Counted from the first letter of the stretch, positions 8,431 through 17,408 are shown. The stretch: DNA of 37,584 nt from Candidatus Cloacimonadota bacterium (GCA_002402105.1 NVVD01000004.1:26636-64219), one strand, 5' to 3'. Numbers and translations are program-made. The notes: generated by a model not told the origin, from the letters alone.

Positions 8431-8862
8431 CTATATTTTCTCTCCAAAGCACATCAAATTTAAACCAATTTCTTCATTTTTTTCACGGTTGACTTTTAAA
8501 TCCATCGGTAAAATCCAGATTTCTCCTGTTACTGCTATATTAGCTTCAAATAAATGTCCTCCAAAAACTTGATAGTTTTCATCGCTCATTGACATATGAA
8601 TATGGATAAAAGACTCACCATCTAAACTTGATACATTACCAGATAAGGTTAAAAGCTCATAATCTCCATCAAACCTTTTTTTATCATAAAATTTTGTTTT
8701 TAAATGATAATAACCAAGAGTAACCTCAGATACAGCACCGATTCCTGATATCTTGCCAGCTGTTATATTATAATCAATACAAACTTGCTTAAGTTTACTT
8801 AATATCTCTTCGCCTTTATCTAATCTTATTAATAATTTATTGTCTATTTCTGATATTTGCAT
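8431..8862 (-). CDS. PPC/DUF296 domain protein
   Basis: A 143-residue single-domain protein of the PPC (plant and prokaryote conserved, DUF296) family. The pattern GKISGIGAVSEVTLGYY (near 37-53), then LTLSGNVSSLDGESFIHIHMSM and FGGHLFEANIAVTGEIWI, is the whole conserved core including GGHL and the His residues that can bind zinc in bacterial members. Bacterial members form trimers; in plants the domain is fused to AT-hooks, but no AT-hook is present here. GGGAGA lies just upstream of the ATG. The gene is monocistronic. The function of free-standing bacterial PPC proteins is unknown. Confidence 0.9.
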   Translation of the reverse strand: MQISEIDNKLLIRLDKGEEILSKLKQVCIDYNITAGKISGIGAVSEVTLGYYHLKTKFYDKKRFDGDYELLTLSGNVSSLDGESFIHIHMSMSDENYQVFGGHLFEANIAVTGEIWILPMDLKVNREKNEEIGLNLMCFGEKI

Positions 8863-8965
8863 GTATTCTCCCGATCAATATTTTAGATATTATATCATAC
8901 TAAATAGAGCTTATACTTTTATGTGATACAATCATATAGTAGACCAATTACTTTGTAGGACCACC

Positions 8966-10159
8966 ATGAATCAAACTTACGACATTATAATTTTAGGAGC
9001 TGGTGCTTCTGGTATGTTTTGTGCCCTTCACCTTGCTAAAAAAGGCAAAAAGGTACTTGTTTTAGAGCACAATAAATATGCTGGTAAAAAGATACTTAAG
9101 TCTGGTGGTGGTAAATGTAACTTTACTAATAAATCAGTCAAAATTGATAATTATATCTCTAAAAACCCACGCTTTTGTCACTCTGCTTTATCTCAATTTA
9201 CCCATGATGATTTTATGAGTTTTATCAATAAACACGAAATTGAATATGAAGAGCGTGAACTTGGTAAACTGTTTTGTAAAAACTCATCAAAAGATATACA
9301 GCAAATGCTTTTAGAAGAATGTGATAATGTCAACTTTATCTTTAACATACAATTTGTCAATGCAAGCAAAAATGATGATACCTTTGAAATTGAAGCTTTA
9401 TTTAAACAACAATTTACTAGCTTTTTTTGTAAACAGTTTATTGTAGCCTCTGGTAGTCTTTCTTTTAAAGAGTTAGGTGCTACTAACATAGGTCATAAAA
9501 TAGCCCAACAATTTGATTTAAAAATTACTGAGACAAAACCAGCTCTTGTTAGTCTAGAATTTTCAAAAGAAGATTTAGAAGTCTTTGAGGGATTACAAGG
9601 CATTGCTTTACCAGTACAACTATCTAACCAAAAAGCAATGTTTCATGAAGCTATGTTATTTACCCATACTGGTATTTCAGGCCCCTGTTCTTTACAAATT
9701 TCTTCGTACTGGAATCAACAAGAAACTATATCAATGAACTTTGCTCTTAATTTTAATTTTGAAGACTTTTTCAAACAAGAACAAATAGATAACTCTAAAA
9801 AAAGCATTGAAAACTCACTTGCAAAACATTTTCCAAAAAAATTGGTTCATTGTTTATTAAAAAAAGCTAACTCTCTACCTAGTTCAATCAATAATGTAAA
9901 AGATATCCATATTCAACAAGTAAAAAGTTTATTTTGTGACTATCAATTAAACCCAAAAAGTACAAGTGGTTATGATAAAGCCGAAGTAACCTGTGGAGGA
10001 GTCAGTACAAAAGATATTAACCCAAAAACAATGGAAGCCAAAAAACAAAAGGGCCTTTATTTTATTGGTGAAGTACTTGATGTAACTGGTTGGTTAGGTG
10101 GTTACAACTTTCAATGGGCTTGGTCTTCTGCTTTTGCTTGTGCAAAAGCTATTGATTAA
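8966..10159 (+). CDS. BaiN/YhiN (HI0933) family flavoprotein
   Basis: A 397-residue NAD(P)/FAD-dependent oxidoreductase of the HI0933/YhiN family. The N-terminal FAD-binding motif is ILGAGASGMFCALHLAKKG (residues 9-27), followed by the family signature KKILKSGGGKCNFTN. Near the C-terminus VTCGGVSTKDINPKTME, GLYFIGEVLDVTGWLGGYNFQWAWSS complete the second FAD motif. YhiN proteins are widespread and mostly uncharacterised; BaiN is a gut homologue tied to bile-acid reduction, which does not imply that role here. GTAGGA precedes the ATG. The 3' end overlaps the convergent decarboxylase-like gene by four bases with no visible terminator. Confidence 0.92.
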   Translation: MNQTYDIIILGAGASGMFCALHLAKKGKKVLVLEHNKYAGKKILKSGGGKCNFTNKSVKIDNYISKNPRFCHSALSQFTHDDFMSFINKHEIEYEERELGKLFCKNSSKDIQQMLLEECDNVNFIFNIQFVNASKNDDTFEIEALFKQQFTSFFCKQFIVASGSLSFKELGATNIGHKIAQQFDLKITETKPALVSLEFSKEDLEVFEGLQGIALPVQLSNQKAMFHEAMLFTHTGISGPCSLQISSYWNQQETISMNFALNFNFEDFFKQEQIDNSKKSIENSLAKHFPKKLVHCLLKKANSLPSSINNVKDIHIQQVKSLFCDYQLNPKSTSGYDKAEVTCGGVSTKDINPKTMEAKKQKGLYFIGEVLDVTGWLGGYNFQWAWSSAFACAKAID

Positions 10160-11919
10160 TTTAAGTTTTTCCATCTTTTAATAGACTCAATATCACCAGA
10201 TTTTGCACTAATATATAGATTTAATAATTTTATTTCAGAACTTTGATCTTCTTCTTTTATACCACACGGTATTTCAATTAAATTTATACCCTTTTTTGTA
10301 GTCATAATTTCTGACATTTTATCAGATAATTGTGTAAAGCTTGAAACCTTTGCATGGCTTCCACCATATGCTTCTATCAGTTTTTTGTAGTCCATATTTT
10401 CGCTACCACAATAATACATTGGGCAATCACCCTGTTTACCTAAATGAAATATATTGTTTCTCATTAAAAGTATAATTACAAAGTGCTTTTCTTTTAAAAA
10501 ATGAATCAACTCATTACATTGAAATTGAAAACCACCATCACCAGTAATAACAATTGGTATATCAGAGTAATCATTTGATTTTATAACATTACACACAGCT
10601 CTTGCATAGGGTAGTGAAGTACCCATAGCAGCATACCATGGGTTTGTTAACCATGTTCTTTTTAGCTTACTGCTTTTAGTTAAAAAGCTAAAACTAGCAA
10701 AAAATGAGTTTCCAATCTCTGGTAAAAAACAAAAAGTCTCTTTTGAATTTTCTTGTATGACATTCAAAGCATTTGCAATATTTTTAAAAGAAATTATCTC
10801 TTTTTTATCTATATTTAATTTACTTTTATTTAACTCTAAAGAAGCAAACTTTTGAATCGGTCTAGTCATTAGCTCTTCTATAACTCTTAAAACCTCTACA
10901 CAAGAAACAGTATCACCTTTTAGAGATACTTTATTTTCAAATTCATCAATAATAAAAGTGCCTGTTGCAAAAGCAGAGCTAGAATCTTGAGTACAAATAC
11001 TAGTACATATCTCTAATATAAAGTCTGTTTTCTTTTCAATATAATCTCTTGAATATTTATTTGAAAAAACACCATTATACGTAGCTAAACTTAAAGGATT
11101 TGTTTCGTCAAATAAACCTTTAGCAAAAAAATTATTAGCATAAGGAATATTAAACTTATCAATAAACTGCTTAGTACACTCTAATAGTTTGGAATTTGAT
11201 TTAATTTTTTCACCAATAAATAATAAAGGAAATTTACAATTTTTCAATTTTTCTTGGATATGATTAGCAACATCTTTAACACCAGAGAAGTTTTGATTTT
11301 TATTTGTATCAAAGTACTCTAGTGGTTGTACTTTTTGAAATACTAAATCTCTTGGTATCTCAATAAAAACTGGTTGTTGTTGCTCTGAAGCATAAGTTAC
11401 TAGCTCTAAAAATTTATTACCAGCATTACTAGGTTGGACATCATTTCTAGCACCCGATAATCTCTCTGCTCTTATCCCTAATGCACGAAAAGATTGAATG
11501 GCACTATTATAATTTACTTCCCATGAGTTACTTGGGTGTACAGCATGGTGTAACCCCCCAGCTTCAATTTCTGATTCTCCAGGTGCACCAGATATAAAAA
11601 CTACGGGTAGCCTTTCTGTCATAGCTAAAGCTGCTGCACTCATACAAGGTAGTGAGCCAACAGTATAGGTAGTAAGTACAAATGATATTCCACAAAGCTC
11701 TGCTTGGGCACAGCCAGAAAAACCAGCATGCATTTCATTGCTAGATGGTAATAAATTAATTTTTTCTGATAAGCCTTTCATGATATTAGCAGCGTAGTCG
11801 CCACCAACTCCATAAATATCATTTATATTTTTTGATTGAATAACCTCAATCAAACATTCAGACAAAGACGGTAATTGATCAAAATATTTTTGACCATAAT
11901 TATTAATAAATTTGTTCAT
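10156..11919 (-). CDS. Thiamine-diphosphate enzyme, pyruvate/indolepyruvate decarboxylase-like
   Basis: The 587-residue protein has the order of 2-keto-acid decarboxylases: N-terminal pyrimidine-binding domain with the ThDP-activating glutamate E62 (SSNEMHAGF), a PVVFISGAP strand, and the His pair H124-H125 (GLHHAV) seen in pyruvate decarboxylases. A central domain and a C-terminal diphosphate-binding domain follow; the latter has GDGGFQFQ near 460 and NN near 487, the usual GDG-(~26)-NN motif. Two features are unusual. About 20 extra residues follow the HH motif. The segment after NN reads IFHLGKQ, where pyruvate decarboxylases carry an active-site Glu (their GYTIEV). The substrate is therefore uncertain. 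The gene has its own promoter region with an inverted repeat over the likely start site. Confidence 0.8.
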   Translation of the reverse strand: MNKFINNYGQKYFDQLPSLSECLIEVIQSKNINDIYGVGGDYAANIMKGLSEKINLLPSSNEMHAGFSGCAQAELCGISFVLTTYTVGSLPCMSAAALAMTERLPVVFISGAPGESEIEAGGLHHAVHPSNSWEVNYNSAIQSFRALGIRAERLSGARNDVQPSNAGNKFLELVTYASEQQQPVFIEIPRDLVFQKVQPLEYFDTNKNQNFSGVKDVANHIQEKLKNCKFPLLFIGEKIKSNSKLLECTKQFIDKFNIPYANNFFAKGLFDETNPLSLATYNGVFSNKYSRDYIEKKTDFILEICTSICTQDSSSAFATGTFIIDEFENKVSLKGDTVSCVEVLRVIEELMTRPIQKFASLELNKSKLNIDKKEIISFKNIANALNVIQENSKETFCFLPEIGNSFFASFSFLTKSSKLKRTWLTNPWYAAMGTSLPYARAVCNVIKSNDYSDIPIVITGDGGFQFQCNELIHFLKEKHFVIILLMRNNIFHLGKQGDCPMYYCGSENMDYKKLIEAYGGSHAKVSSFTQLSDKMSEIMTTKKGINLIEIPCGIKEEDQSSEIKLLNLYISAKSGDIESIKRWKNLN

Positions 11920-11944
11920 AGCATACCAAGTTAAGTTATTTTAA

Positions 11945-11974
11945 ATTAAGACAAGTTAGTCTTAATATATTATA
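11945..11974 (-). promoter_or_regulatory. Promoter -10 and operator-like inverted repeat of the ThDP-enzyme gene
   Basis: On the minus strand a perfect TATAAT (11974-11969) lies about 50 bases before the ATG. The -35 region is weak. Two bases after the -10 begins a perfect 8-6-8 inverted repeat, ATTAAGAC and GTCTTAAT, at 11966-11945. It would cover the start of transcription, which is a common place for a repressor site. It is unrelated in sequence to the palindrome of the arsR promoter. Confidence 0.5.
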
Positions 11975-12012
11975 TTAACTTGATGTAAGTAAGTTTAGCT
12001 CTATGTTTGAAC

Positions 12013-12040
12013 AAAAAAAAAGACCCTGTAGATGGGCCTT
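12013..12040 (-). terminator. Rho-independent terminator of the arsR transcript
   Basis: Read on the minus strand, AAGGCCC and GGGTCTT form a 7-bp stem (one G-U pair) around a 7-base loop, followed by a run of T's (A's at 12013-12021 on the plus strand). It lies just after the arsR stop codon and separates it from the ThDP-enzyme gene. Confidence 0.85.
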
Positions 12041-12047
12041 ACAAAAC

Positions 12048-12389
12048 TTAACTACAAAATGTTTCTTGAATTTGATTAAATAGTTTTATTATATTTTCAT
12101 TTTTAACATTATAATAAGAAAAATTACCCTTTCTTTTAGATACTAAAACACCCCTGTCTTTTAAAACAGATAAGTGTTGGGATAAAGTTGCTTGCGCTAA
12201 ACCTGTATATTCTTCTAAACATCTGACGTTTTGTTCGCCTTCTTTTAAAACACATAATATTTTTAGTCTAGCTGGATGTGCCAAAACCTTTAAAGCCCTT
12301 GAAGCATTTTCGATATGTTCAGCTTGCTCATTAAACATATCATTTAGCTGTGATTTTAACTCTTGATTTACTGATTGCTCTTTTATCAT
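12048..12389 (-). CDS. ArsR-family repressor with BigR/SqrR-like cysteine pair
   Basis: A 113-residue winged-helix repressor. ASRALKVLAHPARLKILCVL (residues 29-48) and the recognition helix LAQATLSQHLSVLKDRGV (64-81) are classic ArsR/SmtB. I start at the ATG at 12389: GGAGAG lies five bases upstream, and a full promoter lies just before it. An in-frame TTG at 12458 would add 23 residues but lacks a ribosome site and overlaps the promoter. Cysteines are C46 (ILCVL), C57 and C112. The C46-C112 spacing and the ILCxLxEGE context resemble persulfide/redox sensors such as BigR and SqrR. The CxCxxC metal site of classical ArsR is absent. It follows the efflux genes, so it may still control them, and probably represses itself. 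Confidence 0.85.
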   Translation of the reverse strand: MIKEQSVNQELKSQLNDMFNEQAEHIENASRALKVLAHPARLKILCVLKEGEQNVRCLEEYTGLAQATLSQHLSVLKDRGVLVSKRKGNFSYYNVKNENIIKLFNQIQETFCS

Positions 12390-12408
12390 TTGCTCTCCAA
12401 TTTCCTTT

Positions 12409-12437
12409 ACATTATCTAAATATTTAGATATTGTCAA
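12409..12437 (-). promoter_or_regulatory. arsR promoter with 18-bp palindromic operator
   Basis: On the minus strand a perfect -35 TTGACA (12437-12432) is followed after 17 bases by TAATGT (12414-12409). Between and overlapping them lies the perfect 18-bp palindrome TATCTAAATATTTAGATA (12430-12413). A repressor on this site would block RNA polymerase directly. The predicted transcript starts about 13 bases before the ATG at 12389, just long enough to hold the GGAGAG ribosome site. Autorepression by the encoded ArsR protein is the simplest reading. Confidence 0.75.
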
Positions 12438-12466
12438 GAAATTATCATAAGTTAACAACTACATAT

Positions 12467-12844
12467 CTAATCCATTTGAGGTAAATTATCTAAAATATCG
12501 TAATAGCTTCCCTTTTCTGAGACATGAACATGTATTTTTAATTTTGCCTCACTCAGATTATCAAATGCTCCCATAGCAACAGCCGTCCAGTCCAATTGTA
12601 TCGGGTCCCAAAACAAAGATGACCCACATATTGAACAAAAGCCTCTTCTTACCTTTTCTGATGAAAGAAACCAAGTTATTTTATCTTCTCCATTTATTTT
12701 CAATGATGAACGAGGTATATCAGTAGATACAAAGTAATGCCCCGAATGTTTTCTACATGATATACAGTGACAAGCATCTATTTTTTCTAAGTATGTATTT
12801 ACTTCAAAAGTTATTGCTTTGCAAATACATGATCCCTTATACAT
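12467..12844 (-). CDS. GFA/CENP-V fold zinc protein
   Basis: A 125-residue protein of the GFA family, whose founder was called glutathione-dependent formaldehyde-activating enzyme. The full zinc-cysteine set is visible: C6 and C8 (SCICKA), C25-x-C27-xx-C30 (ACHCISC), and C70-xx-C73 (GFCSICG). The GSSLFW sequence follows as in other members. Most family members have no proven reaction. The ATG at 12844 has AGGAGA a few bases upstream. An upstream TTG at 12859 overlapping the pump's stop is less likely. The gene starts 11 bases after the RND pump gene and is probably in the same operon; arsR comes next. Confidence 0.88.
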   Translation of the reverse strand: MYKGSCICKAITFEVNTYLEKIDACHCISCRKHSGHYFVSTDIPRSSLKINGEDKITWFLSSEKVRRGFCSICGSSLFWDPIQLDWTAVAMGAFDNLSEAKLKIHVHVSEKGSYYDILDNLPQMD

Positions 12845-12855
12845 AATATCTCCTA

Positions 12856-15800
12856 TCAACTAGATTTTTTCAAAAAATCAAATCGATTATAAAACCACGG
12901 ATAAAAAGCTGGTATGACCAATAAAGTTAAAATAGTAGAGCTAATTAACCCTCCAAGTACAACAGTAGCTAAAGGTCTTTGAACCTCTGAACCTGTCCCT
13001 GTTGCAAATAATAAAGGTAATAAACCAAGACCTGTTGTAAAAGCTGTCATTAAAACTGGTCTTAATCTTGAAACTGTAGCTTGTAAACAAGCTTTTTTAA
13101 CCTCTACTCCTTGTTTACATAAATGATTCATGGCTTCAATTAAAACCATAGCATTTTCTAAGGCTATCCCAAATAGAGCTATAAAACCAACTGTTGCAGG
13201 TACAGATAAATTAATATTTGCAAGGTATAAAGCAATCACACCACCAACCAAAGACAACGGAATATTCATTAAAATTAATACAGCATTTTCTAAACTTTCA
13301 AAGTTCATGTAAATCATTAAAAATATAAACAATAAAGTAATAGGTATCACAACCATCAACCTCTTATTTGCTTCTTGTTGCAGTCTAAATTGTCCTCCCC
13401 AAGTCATTAAATAACCACTCGGAAATTTAATTTTTGAATCTATTTTTGCTTGAGCATCTTTTACAAAAGAACCAATATCTCTACCACTTACATTACATTG
13501 AATCGTTATTAGCCTTTGTCCATTTACTCTAGTAATTTGTCGGTACCCACTAATTTCTTTAATTTCGGCTAATTCTTTTAAAGCAATATAACCACCATTT
13601 GGTAATGGTATAGTAATATTAGAAATATCACTCGGAGATTTTCTTTTATTTTGTGCAAACCTTACAATTATAGGAAACTGCTTCACTCCATCAAAAATAA
13701 CTCCTGCTTCTTCTCCCCCAACTGCAATTTTAAAATTATTTTGAACATCAGCTATATTTAATCCATACCTAGCTATTACATCTCTTTTTAAGATTATTTT
13801 AAGTTGATTTGCCCCTGCTATTTGGGCAACTTCAATATCTCTAGCACCCTCAACTTTTTCTAAAACCTCAGCAATTTGATCTGCTGTTTTTTTCAATATA
13901 TCTAAATCATCACCAAATAGTTTAATGGCAAGTTCTGCTCTTACACCTTCTAATAGTTCATCGACCGTCATAGCAATTGGTTGGCTAAAATTTGCTTTAA
14001 CCCCTTTTAAACCATGTATTTCTTCTCTAATTAGTTCAACTAATTCTTGTTGAGTAGATACTCTCCATTCAGATTTATCCTTTAAAGTTAAATACATTTC
14101 AGCACTATTGATGGGGTCTGAATGAGCACCTACTTCTCCTCTTCCTATTCTGCTAACAACCATTTCAACCTCTGGAATAGCTTTTAATTTTCTCTCTACT
14201 AAAAGAGTTGTCTTTTTACTTTGACTAATAGCAATAGACGGAGACATTGTTAATCTGACAACTATTGTCCCCTCTTGTAGAGTCGGAGTAAATTCAGACC
14301 CCAAACGAGGTGCAATAAATATTCCCAATAAAATTAATATAGAGCATAAAATAAGTGAGTAACTTTTATTATCTAAAAACTTTTGTAAAATTGGTCGGTA
14401 GCTTGCTTGTAGAGTTTCTAACAAGTTATCTGAAAAAGTATTTTCTGAGTTTTTAACTTTTAAAAGTAAACTACTCAATGCTGGAGCTATCATAGCAGCG
14501 TAAATCAAAGAACCAAACATAGCTAATGCAACTGTATAAGCTAGTGGTCTAAAGGTTTTACCTTCTACACCTTGCAGGGTAAACAAAGGTACAAATACCA
14601 CAATAATAATCAAAATTGCAAAAACAATTGGTTTACCAACCTCAAGACAAGATTGTTTTACACACTCAAATACACTCTTATTTTGAGGATCTGACAATTT
14701 ACTTTGAATACTTTCAACAATTACAATTGTACCATCTACCATCATTCCAATGGCAATTGCTAAACCACCAAATGACATTAAATTTGCTGAAATTTGAAAA
14801 TAATACATTCCACAAAAAGCAAATAAAATAGAGAATGGTATAGACATAGCTACAATTAAACTAGATGAAAAACTTCCTAGCATAATAAATAAAATTATAA
14901 TTACAAAAAAGATACCTTGAATCAAAGCACTTTTAACCGTATTTACACATGCCTCTACAAGTGTTTTTTGTTCATAGTATGGTTTTATTAATAAACCTTT
15001 TGGCAATATTTTTTGTATTTCTTTTAATCGTTTTTCTACTTTAGAAATAACACTAGAAGAGTTCATTCCATAAAGCTTTACAACCATTCCTGAAATAACC
15101 TCTGATACTCCATCTTTAGTCTGTAAACCTCGTCTAATTGCCCCACCTATTTTTATTTTTGCAACTTGTTTTAAATAAATTGGAGTATGGTCGACATTTT
15201 TTACAACTATACGCTCTAAATCTTTGATACTTTTTAATAAACCGATTGATCTAACTACTAATTCTTCTGAGTTTTTTTCTAAGTATTGAGCTCCTACATT
15301 TAAGTTATTTGCTTTAATTACATCTACTAAATCACTTATTTTTAAAGAAAATTTTTGTAAATCTTTAGGGTTTACTTCAACTTGAAACTGCTTTTCATAT
15401 CCACCAATCCCTAAAACTTCTGTTACTCCTGAAACATTTTGTAAATGTAATTTTACTAACCAATCTTGAATACTTCTTAGCTCTTCTAAGCTATATTTAC
15501 CTGTTTTATCTTCTAAGTAGTAAAATAAAATTAAACCCATTCCTGTTGAAATTGGCCCCATTCCTGGTTCACCATAGCCTTGAGGAATTTGCTCTCTTGC
15601 TTCTTGAAGTCTTTCATTTACAAGTTGTCTAGCAAAGTATAAATCCATATCATCTTCAAAATAGATATTTACTACTGATAAGCCAAAATTAGAAATAGAC
15701 CTAATTTTAGTAACCCCAGGTAAACCATTCATTGAAACTTCAACAGGAAAAGTCACATATTTTTCAATTTCTTCTGGTGCTAACCCATCTGTAACTGTAA

Positions 15801-15948
15801 AAACCTGAACTAAATTTGGAGAAACATCTGGAAAGGCGTCAATTGCTAATTTTTGATAACTAAATGCTCCCCAAGCCATTATAATAAACATTAAAACTAT
15901 AACTATAAGTCTATTCTCAAGACATTTTTTCATTAAATTTTCAATCAT
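12856..15948 (-). CDS. Heavy-metal efflux RND pump (CusA/CzcA family)
   Basis: A 1030-residue inner-membrane proton-driven pump, the standard length for heavy-metal RND proteins. It starts with the first transmembrane helix and FPDVSPNLVQV, has two large periplasmic loops, and has helix-4 motif GGLAIAIGMMVDGTIVIVES near 396-414. The proton-relay Asp and Glu are near 405 and 412. AIAIG-x-MVD resembles CusA-type (Cu/Ag) pumps more than the DFG pattern of Zn/Co CzcA pumps, so Cu(I)/Ag(I) is a reasonable guess, not proof. The doublet ATG allows 15951 or 15948; I prefer 15948 because AGGAG then lies five bases upstream. It follows the adaptor gene after eight bases and forms the third gene of the efflux operon. 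Confidence 0.93.
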   Translation of the reverse strand: MIENLMKKCLENRLIVIVLMFIIMAWGAFSYQKLAIDAFPDVSPNLVQVFTVTDGLAPEEIEKYVTFPVEVSMNGLPGVTKIRSISNFGLSVVNIYFEDDMDLYFARQLVNERLQEAREQIPQGYGEPGMGPISTGMGLILFYYLEDKTGKYSLEELRSIQDWLVKLHLQNVSGVTEVLGIGGYEKQFQVEVNPKDLQKFSLKISDLVDVIKANNLNVGAQYLEKNSEELVVRSIGLLKSIKDLERIVVKNVDHTPIYLKQVAKIKIGGAIRRGLQTKDGVSEVISGMVVKLYGMNSSSVISKVEKRLKEIQKILPKGLLIKPYYEQKTLVEACVNTVKSALIQGIFFVIIILFIMLGSFSSSLIVAMSIPFSILFAFCGMYYFQISANLMSFGGLAIAIGMMVDGTIVIVESIQSKLSDPQNKSVFECVKQSCLEVGKPIVFAILIIIVVFVPLFTLQGVEGKTFRPLAYTVALAMFGSLIYAAMIAPALSSLLLKVKNSENTFSDNLLETLQASYRPILQKFLDNKSYSLILCSILILLGIFIAPRLGSEFTPTLQEGTIVVRLTMSPSIAISQSKKTTLLVERKLKAIPEVEMVVSRIGRGEVGAHSDPINSAEMYLTLKDKSEWRVSTQQELVELIREEIHGLKGVKANFSQPIAMTVDELLEGVRAELAIKLFGDDLDILKKTADQIAEVLEKVEGARDIEVAQIAGANQLKIILKRDVIARYGLNIADVQNNFKIAVGGEEAGVIFDGVKQFPIIVRFAQNKRKSPSDISNITIPLPNGGYIALKELAEIKEISGYRQITRVNGQRLITIQCNVSGRDIGSFVKDAQAKIDSKIKFPSGYLMTWGGQFRLQQEANKRLMVVIPITLLFIFLMIYMNFESLENAVLILMNIPLSLVGGVIALYLANINLSVPATVGFIALFGIALENAMVLIEAMNHLCKQGVEVKKACLQATVSRLRPVLMTAFTTGLGLLPLLFATGTGSEVQRPLATVVLGGLISSTILTLLVIPAFYPWFYNRFDFLKKSS

Positions 15949-15956
15949 CATGTCTC

Positions 15957-17408
15957 CTAGTGGTTATGTCCATCGCCAAGTGAACCCTTCATTAACTCTG
16001 CTTTAATATGAAAACCGCCTTCTTTTGCATAATTTTCATTTTCTTTTAAGCCACTAAGAACCTCTATATTTTTATAGTCTTTTTTTCCTGTTCTAACTAC
16101 TTTAGCTTCAAAAAAGTCTTCGTGTTTTACAAAAACAACGCTTTGACCATCCATTTCAAAAACAGATGTTTTAGGAACCATAATTTTTACAAAAATAGTA
16201 TCTGTAATAACTTTAGCCTGTAAAAATAAACCTGCTTTTAAATCTCTATCTTTTGAAATAACAGCTCTTACATCAAAACTCCTAGTTTCTTCATTGATTG
16301 TTTTTCCAATATAATCAATATTAGCATTATAAGTTTTACCTGCTATTTCAATCTCTACTTTTTGTCCTAGTTTTACTTTTCTTGTATCACTAGAGTAAAC
16401 CTGAAACAAAGCCCAATAGTCACTTAAGTCAGCTATGGTATAAACACTTATATCTGGGGTAATTCTTTCTCCAACTACTAAATGTTTTTCTATAATATAG
16501 CCGTTAAAAGGAGCTCTTAGCGATGTCAACGTTAAATCTTTTGATAAATTCTCACCTTTTCTTAATTGAGCAATTTCTAAGTCATTCAAACCAAATAATA
16601 TTAGTTTATTTCTTGCACTTTGATACTTAATATTAATCAATTGTAAAAACCTTTGTTTTTGCAATAACTCTCTTTCTATCTCATATTTTTGTTGATCTTT
16701 TTGAAAGGAGAAATCTGCTTGAGCTTCTTCTAGCTTACTTTGAGCTGCTAAAAAAGATTCTTCACTATTTACTTTCTCTTGGAATAATTTGTTTTCTCTT
16801 TTCCATGTTTTACGAGCTAAACTTAAACGAGAAAATGATTTATAAAAATCACCAATTGCTTGATTTAAACTATCCCCTTTTTCACTTAAATCACTTTTTC
16901 CACTATCTATTCTTTTTAAACTACTATAAAAAGTTTGTCTAAGTTTTTGTATTCTTAGTAAATCTTGATTCGCTAGTTCAAAACTTCTTTTCATTTCTAT
17001 AAAGTTTAATCTAGCCTCTCCAATTTCTAAACTATCAATCAGAGCTAAAACTTCTCCTTTATTTACATAGTCACCTAATTTTTTTTCTACTGTTCTTACG
17101 AAACCAGAAAATCTAGGGTTTATATGAACTAAATGGTTTTCATTTAGTTGTAACTCCCCTGAGTATTCAAGAGTTTTTAATAAATACCCTGATTTTATTA
17201 TATCCACTTTTATTTGTAATTCTTCTATATCTTTTTTTGAAAATTTGGCCTTTTTTTCATCTTCATGATCTTCTTTTTTTGATGCATGATCATGTCCTTC
17301 ATGAGAATCATGCCTTTCTTTTTTTTCATGATTATGGTCATTATTTGCAATATTGTTATACGAAAGTATAGCTATTAAAAGTATTAGTAAAACTTTAATA
17401 TTTTTCAT
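15957..17408 (-). CDS. Periplasmic adaptor of heavy-metal efflux pump (CzcB/CusB type)
   Basis: The 483-residue membrane-fusion protein has an N-terminal signal (residues 1-21), then a His/Asp/Glu/Lys-rich stretch (about 22-55, with several HDH, HEGHDH and EDHED groups) likely to bind metal. A split lipoyl/barrel-sandwich domain (SGFVRTVEKKLGDYVNKGEVL near 105-125 and LRAPFNGYIIEKHLVVGERI near 298-318) flanks a long alpha-helical hairpin at about 130-280. Beta-barrel and membrane-proximal domains follow, and the tail ends GDGHNH. Its start overlaps the stop of the outer-membrane factor gene (ATGA), and TGGAG precedes it. It links the RND pump to the outer-membrane channel; the His-rich ends suggest metal capture in the periplasm. 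Confidence 0.92.
   Translation of the reverse strand: MKNIKVLLILLIAILSYNNIANNDHNHEKKERHDSHEGHDHASKKEDHEDEKKAKFSKKDIEELQIKVDIIKSGYLLKTLEYSGELQLNENHLVHINPRFSGFVRTVEKKLGDYVNKGEVLALIDSLEIGEARLNFIEMKRSFELANQDLLRIQKLRQTFYSSLKRIDSGKSDLSEKGDSLNQAIGDFYKSFSRLSLARKTWKRENKLFQEKVNSEESFLAAQSKLEEAQADFSFQKDQQKYEIERELLQKQRFLQLINIKYQSARNKLILFGLNDLEIAQLRKGENLSKDLTLTSLRAPFNGYIIEKHLVVGERITPDISVYTIADLSDYWALFQVYSSDTRKVKLGQKVEIEIAGKTYNANIDYIGKTINEETRSFDVRAVISKDRDLKAGLFLQAKVITDTIFVKIMVPKTSVFEMDGQSVVFVKHEDFFEAKVVRTGKKDYKNIEVLSGLKENENYAKEGGFHIKAELMKGSLGDGHNH

Noticed and set aside
9193..9489. A 98-codon open frame antisense to the BaiN-like gene
   Set aside because: It lies wholly inside a well-supported flavoprotein gene, has no ribosome site or recognisable domain, and its composition is that of a reversed coding strand.
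12390..12458. A longer arsR reading frame starting at TTG 12458
   Set aside because: The extra 23 codons overlap a near-perfect promoter and palindrome, lack a ribosome site, and an ATG with GGAGAG lies at 12389.
13130..14831. Plus-strand open frames within the RND pump gene
   Set aside because: They are antisense to a conserved pump of normal length and show no coding evidence of their own.
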